Below are positions 42,470-52,987 of a DNA stretch of 64,000 nucleotides, piece after piece. Both the position numbers and the translations under genes were made by a program. The notes under the pieces were generated by a model. The model saw only the letters and a program-made list of their open reading frames with translations. It did not search any database and was not told the DNA's origin. Source of the stretch: Monoplex corrugatus (taxonomy: Eukaryota; Mollusca; Gastropoda; Littorinimorpha; Ranellidae); contig CM060315.1 of NCBI GenBank assembly GCA_030674185.1, forward strand, positions 85,689,454 to 85,753,453. Direction: 5' to 3'. Each line of letters opens with the position of its first letter. The first letter of the stretch is position 1.

Positions 42470-42816
42470 TGAGTATATGTGCTTTTAATGGATTTTCCAG
42501 TCAGTCTCAATGATGAGTAGGCATACTGGTCTTCACCACCTGGTGTGAGTCTTGTGGATTGAAAAACCAGTACTGGAGGCACAAGTTCTTCTGCAGGCAG
42601 TGTATGAGAAGGAATCAGTGTGCTTGGGTCCTGCTTCTGGTGGTCCCTGTTATATTGAATAGCAGTGCTTCTGCACTGTTTAAATGTGATTGTGCCAGCT
42701 GGTGGTATTGATGTCACAGCTGATAAAGTTGGCCTTTAAAATATTCTTGTATCGCTTTAGTGGTTTTCCCTGATCACAGTGGTCATGATTCAGCTGTACA
42801 AGATCATCTTTGGGAT
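42470..42816 (-). mobile_element. LINE family 5, C-terminal end
   Basis: The minus strand reads PKDDLVQLNHDHCDQGKPLK and RYKNILKANFISCDINTTS, then, after stops, ACRRTCASSTGFSIHKTHTR, a C2H2-like end. These are the last parts of a common animal endonuclease/RT LINE protein. It joins 44771-45065 once the CR1 between them is removed. Confidence 0.7.
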
Positions 42817-43611
42817 AATAATAATAATAATAATAATGTTTATTTGTATAGCGCACATTCCATATAAAAACATGCTCACCAGCGCTTTACATTTCGCAAG
42901 AAAGGCAAAAGGTGATAAAAAATGTTCACAATTACATACACAATAAGATAACAACAAACATTAAAGCTATACAAGTAAGAAGACACATAAGAAACCACAG
43001 AATATTAAAATTTAAACACTGACTTATGTAATGAAGAAAGATTAACAGATTTTTCATATGAATAAAGAGGCATACTGTGTTTATATATTGCTGCGTGTGT
43101 GTACGTGTGTGTATACGTGTGTGTGTGCGTTGCTGTGTGCATGTAAGAATGTATGTGTGTGTGTGTGTGCGTGTGCTATGTTTGCATGCGTGTGTGTGTG
43201 TTTGTGCATGCAATAGTTGTACATAAAATTATAATCAATATTTTGAATGAAGATAAAAACAGAAAAATTCTAATTCATATACAGGAAAAACATTCAGTAT
43301 TACAGCATTAACACCTTGACAATCAAAATTACCCCACAAATTATAAACTATTCGCATATCATACATCACAATTTACATAGAAACAAAGATTAAAAAAAAT
43401 TTCTTAAAGTATTTCAGTCTCTTTCCCACTCAATTTCTCCCCTATCCCTTCCTCAGCTGTACACATACAGTGAGACACACACATGCTCACTCATGCACAC
43501 ACATACACAAATGCACACACACACACACCTCGCTCTATAGGCCCTTATACAAAATACTGTTATACAGGCAGGAGAGATTAGTCTGATGACAGACTTGCAA
43601 ACTAAGGTTCT

Positions 43612-44373
43612 TCAGGTTAGATGAGTTTGAAAGAGGTGGGTTTTCAGGTGCCGTTTGAAGGTTGAGAAACACTTAGTTTTTCTGAGAGACAGTGGTAGAG
43701 AGTTCCATACATTTGGGCCAAAGACAGAGAAAGACGTTTTACCAAAGGTGTCAAGAGAGAAGCGAGGAACAGTCAACAGTGAGGTGTCAGAAGAGCGGAG
43801 CGTTCGAGAAGGTTTGTAACCCTGCAGGAGGTTGGCAAGATAGGATGGCATGTTCTCGTGATAGATACACTGAAAGCAGAGACAGGCAACTAATTGAATC
43901 CTAGCCTTTACCGGGAGCCAATGAAGCGTTCTAAGCAGAGATTTTGCACTCTCACGCCTGGGCTTGCGGAGAACAAGGCGAGCCACGTGGTTCTGTATGC
44001 GCTGAAGTTTAAATAGTTGATTGTCATGGAGACCTGCGAATGCAGAGTTACAATAGTCCAGTCTAGATAGTATGAAAGAGACAGCAAGCTTGTTGGCAGC
44101 ATCAGTGGAAAGGAAGGAGCGAATCTTACCTATTCTGCGTAGCTGATAGTACAGAGTACAGCACAACTGTTTGACATGGGCTTCCATAGACAGTGTTTCA
44201 TCCAGGTAGAAGTCAAGGTTTCTAACAGTTTGTGAGAAAGATACATCACAACCAGAGATAGACATGGGGGCATGAGTAACCTGATTGACCTTTGACTTAG
44301 TACCAGTTACAATAAGCTCAGTTTTATCATCATTCATCTTCAGTTTGTTTTCACTCATCCACTTGGGAGACAT
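43612..44373 (-). CDS. CR1 RT C-terminal part
   Basis: 253 codons: WMSENKLKMNDDKTELIVTG, FILSRLDYCNSAFAGL, RLVLRKPRRESAKSLLRTLH and the ending FGPNVWNSLPLSLRKTKCFS. Clearly homologous to 25534-27018 but a different subfamily. 43250-43610 is its 3' UTR with CA/TG repeats. Confidence 0.9.
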   Translation of the reverse strand: MSPKWMSENKLKMNDDKTELIVTGTKSKVNQVTHAPMSISGCDVSFSQTVRNLDFYLDETLSMEAHVKQLCCTLYYQLRRIGKIRSFLSTDAANKLAVSFILSRLDYCNSAFAGLHDNQLFKLQRIQNHVARLVLRKPRRESAKSLLRTLHWLPVKARIQLVACLCFQCIYHENMPSYLANLLQGYKPSRTLRSSDTSLLTVPRFSLDTFGKTSFSVFGPNVWNSLPLSLRKTKCFSTFKRHLKTHLFQTHLT

Positions 44374-44770
44374 CCTCTATACAATCTCTCAGACTGCACG
44401 CAAGAGCATCAAAATCTGATGGGGCAGAGGAGCTATGCAGCTGTGAGTCATCCGCAAAGAAGTGGTATGAGTGACCTGACTGATGAATGATAGTGCTGAG
44501 AGGTTGTGTGTACATAGTGAACAGGACAGGTCCCAAGACAGAACCTTGTGGGATACCACATTTCAGCACAGATGGATTTGATTTGTGGCCAATGACAACA
44601 GACTGGGTATGGCCAGTCAAATAGGAGTTAAACCAGTCCAGAACCTTTCCAGAACAGCCAAAAGTGGTACGCAACCGTGTTATGAGGATGTTATGGTCTA
44701 TGATGTCAAATGCTGCTGACAAGTCAAGCAGTGACAAGATAGACACTCCCGTTGTCTGAAGGAGGTCATG
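44351..44770 (-). pseudogene. CR1 RT core, truncated
   Basis: Encodes DLLQTTGVSILSLLDLSAAF, GIPQGSVLGPVLFTMY and the active site HFFADDSQLHSS. The frame shifts into the C-terminal part near 44362. Upstream of 44770 the same open frame runs on into family 5 LINE sequence (WWTRHTTCMGDN). Confidence 0.85.
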
Positions 44771-45065
44771 GATGCAGTTGTCTCCCATGCAGGTGGTGTG
44801 TCTTGTCCACCAAAGCAGGCATTTGAAGAGTAGACACTCCATGCTTGGCAAGCAACATTTCTTCAGAATTGAAAGATTGGAACTTGATCTTGTCCTGTGA
44901 TATTACAAATATTGCATAACCATCTTTGATGGAATTGTTCCAGTGTCATCAGGTCTTGCAGCATTACAGCAGTGCACTCAATGCAACCGCTCTTTTCACA
45001 GCTGTCTATGTGGCAAGTCTGATGCCATGGTCTTCCCACAACCTCAAGGCTTCTAAAGGCAGGGC
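44771..45065 (-). mobile_element. LINE family 5, upstream part
   Basis: The minus strand reads LEQFHQRWLCNICNITGQDQ and WWTRHTTCMGDNCI, matching the LExFHxRCLRxIxxIxWQD and RWxGHVxRM motifs of that LINE type. Its continuation is at 42816-42470. Confidence 0.7.
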
Positions 45066-45136
45066 TAGGCTTGGTGATGTTGATATGCTTTCTTATACAC
45101 ACATGCACATGCACACATACACCCACCCACACAGAC

Positions 45137-45139
<3 letters not shown>

Positions 45140-45194
<55 letters not shown>
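45140..45194. repeat. (CA)n microsatellite
   Basis: About 27 CA units between the LINE relic and the DIRS left end. Confidence 0.95.
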
Positions 45195-45196
<2 letters not shown>

Positions 45197-45349
45197 CTCA
45201 GTCTCCCTGAACAGATTGAAAAATGGATATTGTTGCATTGTGGATTATGGTGACATTCTTCCTGGATAGAACAGCATGAATTTAACCTTTGCTATATGCT
45301 ATGGGTGAAAAGACATTCATACTTTTACATAAAAAGCCATAATTTGGTC

Positions 45350-45500
45350 ACATTTAATTACACATACTGTACCGTGGCTCATTGATGCAATAAGCGACAG
45401 CGATTTGCCATTCCTGCCTCATAAACAATAAAGTCCGAAAGGACCATAACTCTGAGACTACTTGTGTCTTGCGCATGCGTATACCCGTCCTCTTTTCTCG
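45350..45500 (+). repeat. DIRS left inverted terminal repeat
   Basis: Reverse complement of 53505-53660. Core: ctgtaccgtggctcattgat...gcgcatgcgtatacccgtcc. A lone fragment of the same sequence is at 23088-23182. Confidence 0.88.
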
Positions 45501-45854
45501 GCAACCATCTTCCAGCTTGCCTCGTATGCTCTAAGCAGCAAAGCATTTTTCTACTTTGCTTGCAATCGATTGATTGTTGTTGCTGTTTTGTGTTGTCTTG
45601 CCTATGTTTTCGTGTCAGGGAGAAACTTACGTGAAGCGTTTGGGTGGCAAAGCGAGTGTTAAGAAGATTTCGTCCGCCGAATTCTCCAACCCACAGACCG
45701 GAGGTTTGCCCGGTGCGCCAAAACCCGCTCTCTCTTCACCTTTGTCTCTCCTTCCTCTGTCTCCGTCTACTCTCTCTCACTCTCTCGAAGTCATCGCAAC
45801 TCAGCTGCAGTTCTGTTGCGGTGACCACGAGCCCTCAACCCGGCTGTGGTAATG

Positions 45855-46830
45855 TTGAGTTTTCGTCATCTTGCGGCCTTCTCATAGCCCCTCACCGTAA
45901 TCGACTCAACTGCGGTTCTGTCGATTCTGTACTCGCCCCCTGTGTACAGCTCAACTGCAGTTCTGCTGCTACCGTTTCAGCCCCTATGGCTGAAGGGCGA
46001 TATGGGCATGGGTCTCCTTTGGGAGGCAGGAAGGCCAGCATTTTGTTGAAAAATCGGCTCACCAGGCGAGTCAAGGGAGACAACCCCGCTGTTACAGGCG
46101 TCAGACCGTAGGTCCGCCCCGATTGTCTCCCTTCCTCCATTACCAGCGGGTTGACTTTTCGTCGTCTTGCAGGCTTCTCATAGCCCCCCACGGTAATCGA
46201 CTCAGCTGCGGTTCTGTTGATTCCATACTCGCCCCCTGTGTACAGCTCAGCTGCACACATTTCAGCCACACTGGCTGAAAGGCGACCTGGGCATGGGTCT
46301 CCTTCGGGAGGCAGGAAGGCAAGCAATTTGTCGAAAAAAGGCTCACCCCCTGCTTAGCCAGGGGGTCATGGGAGACAACACCCCTGTTGCGGGCGTCAGG
46401 CCATAGGTCCGCCCCGGTTGTCTCAGGCGGGTCAAGGGAGACAACAGCCCTGTTGCGGGCGTCAGACCGTAGGTCCGCCCCGGTTGTCTCAGGCGGGTCA
46501 AGGGAGATAACAGCCCTGTTGCGGGCGTCAGACCGTAGGTCCGTCCCGGTTGTCTCCCTTCCCCCACTGCTGCCTTTTGACTTTAGTCATCTTGCGGCCT
46601 TCTCTTTGCCCCCCCACGGTAATTGACTCAGCTGCGGTTCTGTCGATTCCGTACTCGCCCCCTGTGCACAGCTCAGCTGCACACATTCTAGCCACTATGG
46701 CTGAAGGGCAACATGGGCACGTGTCTCTTTCGGGAGGCAGGCAGGCAAGCATTTTGTCGGGACACTGCTCAGCCCTTTGTTTTGGGCGTCAGACTGTAGG
46801 TCCGACCTGGTTGTCTCCCTTCCTCACCCA
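45855..46830 (+). repeat. Three ~280-400-bp tandem repeats in DIRS leader/gag
   Basis: tcttgcggccttctc / aatcgactcagctgcggttc / tactcgccccctgt / gcacacattnnagcca / gggtctccttcgggaggcag / gcgtcagaccgtaggtccg recur in the same order beginning near 45867, 46162 and 46586. The middle unit is longer because it carries extra 66-bp repeats. Confidence 0.85.
46359..46556 (+). repeat. 66-bp tandem repeat, three units
   Basis: Units at 46359, 46425 and 46491, each with ggagacaacagccctgttgc and gcgtcagaccgtaggtccg. The unit is 22 codons, so it keeps frame. The last two differ by two or three bases. Confidence 0.9.
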
Positions 46831-47971
46831 CTGCTTGCTTGTGTCCCTGCTCCATCATCTCTGTCCCATTCCGGACAGAGCGCATGGTCACCTTGGCAAT
46901 GCCAAGCGACCTGCAGCAGGTGGCCCTTGGGCATTGCGGATCCCTGACCTGCAAGGGCCATTACAGCGGGCTGGGGCCCTCCCTACATGGGGTTAGGGTC
47001 CGGGGACTTCATGGGCTCAGCCCATGACGCCTCCAATGGCACAGTACATCGCGCCATGGCAGCACTTCCCGTCTTTGGGATTTCCCCTGGCCTTGTCCGC
47101 AGGGTATACTTGGTGGCCCGGTGCCCCACTCGTGCAGACGTCTGCCTTGCTCACCCCTCTGGTCCCCCAGGGGTCGGATTCCTCCCCAGGGGTGCTCCCC
47201 AGGGCTTCTGACCCCGGTCCGTTTGGAGTTTGCCCATGCTCGGGCACTCCTGCCTGGAACCGTGTCCACGGCACAAGAGGCCAAGGCTCCCTGCCCTCCC
47301 GCGGGAGGTGCCCTTCCTCTCTCAGCCCCAGCCTCCCTTTTCCTAAAAGAGTCAAGCTTGGTGGTTGCCTCGGTGCGGAGGGCCCAAAGCAAGGTGAGGG
47401 GCACAGAGGCACAGGACATCCTTTCAAGCTCCGTGCCTACTTCCCTGGAGCTCTGGCTTGCGGGAAATTCCTGAGGCCAGAGAAACTCCCTTTCCATGGA
47501 ACGGTCTTTATGGCCCATGAGGCCATTCCAGAGTCGCCTCTCCCTCACACAGGACCTCCTCTTAGTGCAAGAGAGGTCTCGGGCCCAGCAGCGGCAAATC
47601 TCCCTCTCACAGCGCTGCCTGGCAGACTGGGAGGAGACTGCCAGGAGGGGTCTGGAAGTGGTTTCAGTGGTGGATTCCTTCTTGGGTGGTCTGGTGTCCG
47701 CTCTTCAGGACCCAGGCTATGAGCCCGTTTCTCTCTGTCAGTCGCCTGTCTCTCCCGCAATGGTAGCTTTCATACAGTCCATGGCGGAAAAGCCTTAAGT
47801 ACTCGGCTGATGCCGTCGCCAGACTGCACCTAAATTCAGTCCTGGCGAGGCGAGATGCTGTACTCTTACCATCTTCGGTCACCCGCTCTTCATCCACCAG
47901 AGCTTCCTTGAGAGCTGTGCACTTAGGTCTGGTTCCCTCTTTGGGACCCACGTGCAGGCCACTATCAAGAG

Positions 47972-48754
47972 TTGGGTCGAAATCAGGAGGGACCTCGCCC
48001 TTCACTCTGGTCCCGCTCGCCCCATGGCGAAGCGCCCTGCTCCGGCGGCTCTCCCCTTCCCAGGGGCCTCCACAGGAGACGTTTCGCGCCTCCTTCAGCC
48101 CCAAAGGGGCTAGGGCAAGCACCCCCAACAGGCGATCCTGTGGGCAGTCTGTCCCAACACATAGACGCTTGGGAAAGGCTGCCTGCAAGCCCGTGGGACC
48201 TGCGGGTGATCAGGTCAGGGCTTCCGTCTTCCTTGGGGTCCAAGGACGGCCCCACTCACGCCTTTCCCCCTGTTTCTACACTTCCTCAGGATCACTTGGC
48301 CTTGCAGGGGGCCACGGAGGGGGTTTCTTCCCATTCATCTCCGGGATTTTATGGCCGCATCTTTGCGGTCCCCAAAGCTTCTGGGAGCTGGAGAGCCATC
48401 CTGGATCTCTTTCCCCTGAACAGGTTCCTCCCCGTCCTTCACTTTCAGATGGAAACCCCTATGTCGATCCGCAATGCCTTGCACCCGGATGACTGGGGGA
48501 TATCCATCGATCTCAGAGATGTGTATTTCCATCTCCTTATTCACCCAAGGGACAGGACATACCTCCGATTCGTTTGGAGGAACTGTATCTTCCAGTTCGG
48601 GGCTCTTCCCTTTGGTCTGTCACCAGCCCCTTGGTTATTCACGAAGGTGGCTCGGGAGTTGTGCACGCACGTTCGGGACAGGGGTATCCTCCTCGAGACC
48701 TATCTCGATGATTGGTGCCGGCTCCCCAGGGTTGTTTGGGTCAATCATCAGTGA
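47972..48754 (+). CDS. DIRS reverse transcriptase
   Basis: 260 codons. GFYGRIFAVPKASGSWRAIL, then DLFPLNRFLPVLHFQMETPM, ISIDLRDVYFHLLIHPRDRT, FGALPFGLSPAPWLFTKVA, and the catalytic ETYLDDW. These are the RT blocks of DIRS1-like elements. Soon after YLDDW the frame ends, and the segment that normally links RT to RNase H is far too short (about 60 bp to the RNase H start), so an internal deletion of a few hundred bases is likely. Confidence 0.85.
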   Translation: MGRNQEGPRPSLWSRSPHGEAPCSGGSPLPRGLHRRRFAPPSAPKGLGQAPPTGDPVGSLSQHIDAWERLPASPWDLRVIRSGLPSSLGSKDGPTHAFPPVSTLPQDHLALQGATEGVSSHSSPGFYGRIFAVPKASGSWRAILDLFPLNRFLPVLHFQMETPMSIRNALHPDDWGISIDLRDVYFHLLIHPRDRTYLRFVWRNCIFQFGALPFGLSPAPWLFTKVARELCTHVRDRGILLETYLDDWCRLPRVVWVNHQ

Positions 48755-48799
48755 CCAAATGGCACTCCCGGTCCTGGCTAGCCTAGGGAGTCCCTATCA

Positions 48800-49177
48800 C
48801 ACACACCCTTCCTCAGGAGGACTTGTTCACAGATGCGTCCTACTCCGGGTGGGGGGCCCAAGTGGACCCGCTGACAGCGGCGGGTCACAAGAAATGATTT
48901 CCTGTCACATCAACGTGCTGGAACTGAAGGCCTCAGAGACTTTCTCCCCTTTCTGAAGGGAAAACATGTTTGCATCAACACGGACAACACTACCGTGGCT
49001 TGTTACGTCAACAAGCAAGGGGGCGCCCGCTCCCACTCCTTGTCTCGGAGAGAGGAACAGCTTCTCCTCTGGTGCGAGGAACAGTCCATTCGGATCTCAG
49101 CGATGCATGTCCCGGAAAATATTAGCATACTTGCAGCCTCCCTCAGCAGCTCCCACATGATTCTTCCCTCAGAATAG
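48800..49177 (+). pseudogene. DIRS RNase H, frameshifted
   Basis: Three frames share it: DLFTDASYSGWGAQVDPLTA (48820), then CHINVLELKA (48905), then VCINTDNTTVACYVNKQGGA (48970) with SLSRREEQLLLWCEE. This is the usual DIRS RNase H order. Two frameshifts break it. Confidence 0.8.
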
Positions 49178-49321
49178 CCGCTGGTCCATGCAGTTCTGGA
49201 GCCAGTGTGGGCAACATGGTTCAAACCACAAGTGGATCTGTTTGCCACCAGGTTCCACCGCCGCCTTCATCTGTATGTTTTTCCAGTCCCGGATCCGGCA
49301 GCTTGGGCTACAAAAAAGCCA

Positions 49322-50013
49322 TCTCTAACATGTTGGCGTCTACCATCGAAAAGAACTCTTCCATAGCAAATAAATCGGAGGTCTTCCGGAAACACAAATC
49401 GGTGAAAGAAAAGAGAGCTTGTAACTTCGTCTCTGATAACACAGAAGAGTACAATCTTCCACTGACATTAGGAGAATTAAAAGACGCTCTTGTGACTTGC
49501 TCTGACTCTTCTGGCTTGGATGGAGTTCATTATCAACTGGTGAAGCATCTCCCGGAAAAGGGTTTGGACATTCTGTTGAAAATGTACAATTACATATGGA
49601 CGACAGGATTCTTTCCTCCCTCATGGCAGAAAGCCCTGATCGTCCCTATACCTAAACCTGGAAAGGATGTATCTAATCCGTTCAATTACCGGCCAATAGC
49701 CCTAAACAGTTGTCTATGCAAAGTGATGGAGAAAATGGTCAATAAGAGACTGATGTGGAAACTGGAGAATGACGGCATCTTGGCCAAAGAACAATGCAGT
49801 TTTCGCAAGCACCATTCCACAGTAGATCATTTAATTCGTCTTGAAACAACCATCCGTAATGCATTTCTGCAGAAACAGCATGTAGTGGCTATCTTCTTTG
49901 ATTTAGAGAAAGCCTATGACACCACTTGGAAATCAGGAATTCTTATGGATCTACACGAATTGGGTTTTAGGGGTCACCTACCTACGTTTATCCAAAAAAT
50001 TTTTTGCAGATAG
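49322..50013 (+). CDS. LINE reverse transcriptase, first part
   Basis: The LINE part of a 268-codon frame whose first ~35 codons (from 49207) are DIRS sequence. LPLTLGELKDALVTCSDSSG, WQKALIVPIPKPGKDVSNPF, NYRPIALNSCLCKVMEKMV and VVAIFFDLEKAYDTTWKSGI are RT blocks 1-4. A frameshift at about 50005 moves the protein on. Confidence 0.88.
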
Positions 50014-50408
50014 GCAGTTTCAAGTGCAGGTTGGTACTACTCTGTCGGACATCCATGGGCAAGAGCTGGGTGTACCACAAGGGAGCATTCTCTCTCCTGC
50101 GCTGTTCAGTCTCAAGATCAACAACAGTCAAATCAGTACAGCAGGGCTCGGACTGCTCCCTGTTTGTGGACAATTTTGCAGTTTACGCAAGTGGAAGCTT
50201 CTATGCAGGCGTTCAGCGATGGCTGCAGTTGTGTGTAGATAAGATCCAGCAGTGGGCAGAGACAAATGGCTTTACCTTTTCTGCAACCAAAACACAGTGT
50301 ATTCACTTTCATAACCTGCGAAAATTTTTTGCTGCTCCAGAAATTCGTCTGGGAAAAGTGCATCATTCCAGCTGTAAAAGAAGCAAAATTCCTGGGATTG
50401 ATTTTTGA
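50004..50408 (+). pseudogene. LINE reverse transcriptase, catalytic part
   Basis: Carries DCSLFVDNFAVYASG, where the second catalytic Asp of the FVDD box reads Asn, and LCVDKIQQWAETNGFTFSAT and KTQCIHF. The conserved GVPQGSILSPALFSL is in a neighbouring frame (about 50070-50115). The active-site change and the frameshifts both disable it. Confidence 0.85.
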
Positions 50409-51155
50409 TGAAAAGTTGAACTTTCTCAGTCATATCCAACATCTAAAACATCTTGCCAGAAAGCTCTGAATATTCTTCAAGTTGTAGCTCATACAGACTG
50501 GGGTGCCGACAAGAAAACGTTACTACACCTGTACAGAGCTTTAATTCGCTCTAAACTGGACTATGGCTGTGTACTAAAGGCACTTGATCCCATTCACCAT
50601 CAAGGGCTGCGCCTATGTCTTGGTGCATTCAGAACAACTCCTGTGTATAGTTTGTATGCAGAGGCAGGGGAGCCCTCCCTGAGCAACCGTAGACTGAAAC
50701 TAAGTTTAAATTTCTGTTTGAAACTGTTCTCTGAACCGGAAAACCCTGCCAACGATTGTGTCTTCAACCCCAGATTTGAAAGTGACTTTGAAAAACATCC
50801 AAAAGTGACTCCTCCTTTGGGGCTGCGTATCCGTCCCCATTTGGAAACGGCAGATATGAATTTAGCAGTTGTTAACGACTTCTCCAAGTTTCCAGATAGT
50901 CCACCATGGACCTTGAAAACACCGAAAGTTTGTTTTGATCTGCTTCCTTCCGTAAAGACAATACCAGTGCACTGGCGTACAAATCGTTTTATGCAGAATT
51001 GTGTGAAAAATCTCCATCATCCCACAGAATCTCACTGATGGGTCCAAGTGTGATGAAGGTGTGGCTGCCGCTGCCTTCTGCTCCGAGATTCCCAATGGAG
51101 CATTTTCAAAATGTATTCCATCTGAAATTTCGGTTTACACGGCTGAAATGACTGC

Positions 51156-51476
51156 TTGGTTTTGGCACTAAAAATGGTGTCCCAATCCAAACACAAAGAG
51201 TTTCTCATTTTTTCTGACTCCCTTTCTGCTTTGCAGGCAATCACTTGCCGAAACATTAGTCACCCTGAACTTGTGAAGTTCTTTGAACTGTATTCTACTC
51301 TGGCAAATGACGGTTACGAGATTGTTTTTGCCTGGATTCCTGGCCATATTGGTATTGGAGGCAATGAAAAGGCTGATTACCTGGCCAAGAAGGCTACAAT
51401 GGCAAAGATGTCTAAGTCCGTTCTCTCTTACATAGATGTCAAATCGAAAGTACACAGTTACGTAAGAAATCTGTGA
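51156..51476 (+). CDS. LINE RNase H
   Basis: FLIFSDSLSALQAITCRNIS holds the second acidic motif, and FAWIPGHIGIGGNEKADYLA the His-Asp end motif of RNase H1 folds. The first motif (DGSKCDEGVAAAAF, 51040) is in another frame. Ends at a TGA; the protein continues in frame after it to the zinc region. Confidence 0.85.
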   Translation: MVLALKMVSQSKHKEFLIFSDSLSALQAITCRNISHPELVKFFELYSTLANDGYEIVFAWIPGHIGIGGNEKADYLAKKATMAKMSKSVLSYIDVKSKVHSYVRNL

Positions 51477-51578
51477 CAGGAAAATTCGAATAAACAGACA
51501 GATAACAAACTCTTCCAAATCCGCCCTAACCTGACAGAAATTCGCCCATCTGCTGCAGGAAACCGTAAGAAAGAGACA

Positions 51579-51785
51579 GTGTTATGTAGGTTACGCACGG
51601 GTCACACATCATACACTCACTCGTACCTTTTGAAAAATGAAGAAGCACCATGGTGTATACCGTGTGATGAGCCGTTGAGCATCCGACACCTCCTCCTCGA
51701 TTGCTGGGACTTGTACGATGTGAGACGAAAGCACTACACGACAGATTCCTTAATTAAAGGAGCTCTTCCGAGACGTCCCTCCTGA
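51579..51785 (+). CDS. LINE C-terminal Cys/His region
   Basis: LCRLRTGHTSYTHSYLLKNE, then CIPCDEPLSIRHLLLDC: the CxxC-x8-HLLxxC end typical of I/jockey-group LINEs that carry RNase H. Confidence 0.8.
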   Translation: MLCRLRTGHTSYTHSYLLKNEEAPWCIPCDEPLSIRHLLLDCWDLYDVRRKHYTTDSLIKGALPRRPS

Positions 51786-52696
51786 TGCAATATTCCAGTT
51801 TTTACAAGAGATCAATAGATTTCACTTGATGTAATTTTACGTGTTTTTCTTCAATGGCATTTTAGATTTGCAAGGTTGACGGTGAGCATGGTTTTTATCT
51901 GTTTTTTATCTTAACGGGTTGTTCTTTTCTTTTTGACGTGGTGTTAGCCCTGATATGGCTCTAGTGGTTGGCTGGGCTATAAGCAATATGAATTGAATTG
52001 AATTGGCTTGGGCTGTGGATGCTTGTCCATTCCATGGTTAGTCCTGACGGGCTATGCCTTCCCTCCATTCCCCTAACTGGGAAAGTTCTGCGGAAGGCGA
52101 GGGAAGACTCGGCCACGATGGTTCTCGTGGCACCTCGATGGCCTGCCCAACATGGTTTCCGGAACTGCTGCACCTGTTCCATGTGCCTCCAATAAAACTC
52201 ACTGTTACAGGCCAGTCCTTGCTTCAACCAAGGTCAGGCATTCCTCACGGCAATCCAGAGGCTCTAAACCTTCACGCCCGGCTGCTGTGCGGGACTTGAT
52301 GTCTTCATTAGGCTTGTCCCTGGCAGTGATCGGCCCTGTGGAGCAAGCGCACAGACCGGGCACTCAGGGGGTGTATAGTGCCCACTGACACGGTGGCCTT
52401 CTGGGTGCTCCTGGACTGCGGTGTCATTCCACTCACCCTCTCGCTTGCACTTGGCCAACTACCGCAGCTTTCTTCATCGAGAAAAACCTTTCGTCCTCCT
52501 CAGTGAAGGGTCCAGGGCAGCCATCTGCACCACCATCAGCCAGTTGAGCGGTCCTTCCTTTGTGGACGACCTTCTCCTGCGGGATATTGTCCGAGGGGCT
52601 TCTCTTCAGGAAGCCTGACCCCCTGCCGCACCCCGGCATGGGATCTCCTTCTCGTCCTCTCCTCCCTGAGACTTCCCTCTTACGAGCCCATCAGGA

Positions 52697-52987
52697 GTGT
52701 TCTCTCAAGTTCCCTCATTCAAGACGGCCTTTCTACTCTCTCTAGCGTCAGGGAGGCACTGTAGCGAAGTGCACGCTCTTAGCGGACTCCCTGGGGATGT
52801 CGCTTTCGAACCTGATGGCTCAATGTCTCTCTGCCTATTCCCGGAATTCTTGGCCAAGAACCAGTCGCCAGGTTCTCCTTCTCTGACTATCTCCATTCAT
52901 CCCCTGACGTCTATCCTTGCCCCAGATGACGAAATCTTCTCGCCAGAAGCAGCGCCACCTGTTTCTCTCTTACAACGAAAGTTATAA
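52697..52987 (+). CDS. DIRS tyrosine recombinase, N-terminal catalytic part
   Basis: SFKTAFLLSLASGRHCSEVH followed by ALSG: the Arg after ASG is the first catalytic Arg of the tyrosine recombinase. Upstream, 52030-52620, broken frames hold the expected linker (LVAPRWPAQHGF at 52120; SRAAICTTISQL at 52510). It overlaps the next frame by 71 bp, marking a frameshift. Confidence 0.8.
   Translation: MFSQVPSFKTAFLLSLASGRHCSEVHALSGLPGDVAFEPDGSMSLCLFPEFLAKNQSPGSPSLTISIHPLTSILAPDDEIFSPEAAPPVSLLQRKL

Larger units (their letters stand above)
42818..44770 (-). mobile_element. CR1-clade LINE inserted in family 5 LINE
   Basis: The minus-strand element ends in (ATT)n at 42818-42837 with the CR1-like tagcgcac 3' motif. 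Its 5' truncation is at about 44770 in the RT. One frameshift lies near 44362. Its arrival split the family 5 LINE between the codons for GDNCI and PKDDL. Confidence 0.85.
45580..47798 (+). pseudogene. DIRS gag-like region
   Basis: No single frame spans it. Short open frames on the plus strand include 45574-45852, 47121-47474 and 47496-47798; the last (RSRAQQRQISLSQRCLADWE) is followed in another frame by YSADAVARLHLNSVLARRDA, which resembles the end of DIRS Gag proteins. GC-rich with many overlapping frames, so exact coding limits are unclear. The front half is dominated by tandem repeats. Confidence 0.45.
49310..52005 (+). mobile_element. RNase H LINE inserted in DIRS, 9-bp duplication
   Basis: Flanked by gcttgggct (49301-49309 and 52006-52014). 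Removing it rejoins DIRS coding sequence (PDPAAW into AVDA). 2696 bp, 5' truncated. It ends in an (AATTG)n tail at 51990-52004 after the ggctgggct motif seen in other LINE 3' ends. RT followed by RNase H and a Cys/His C-terminus places it near the I/R1/ingi group. Confidence 0.92.

Noticed and set aside
46987..48255. Long overlapping frames on both strands of the DIRS gag/RT zone, including a 179-codon and a 174-codon minus-strand frame
   Set aside because: The region is GC-rich, which keeps many frames open; only the plus-strand frames show DIRS motifs.
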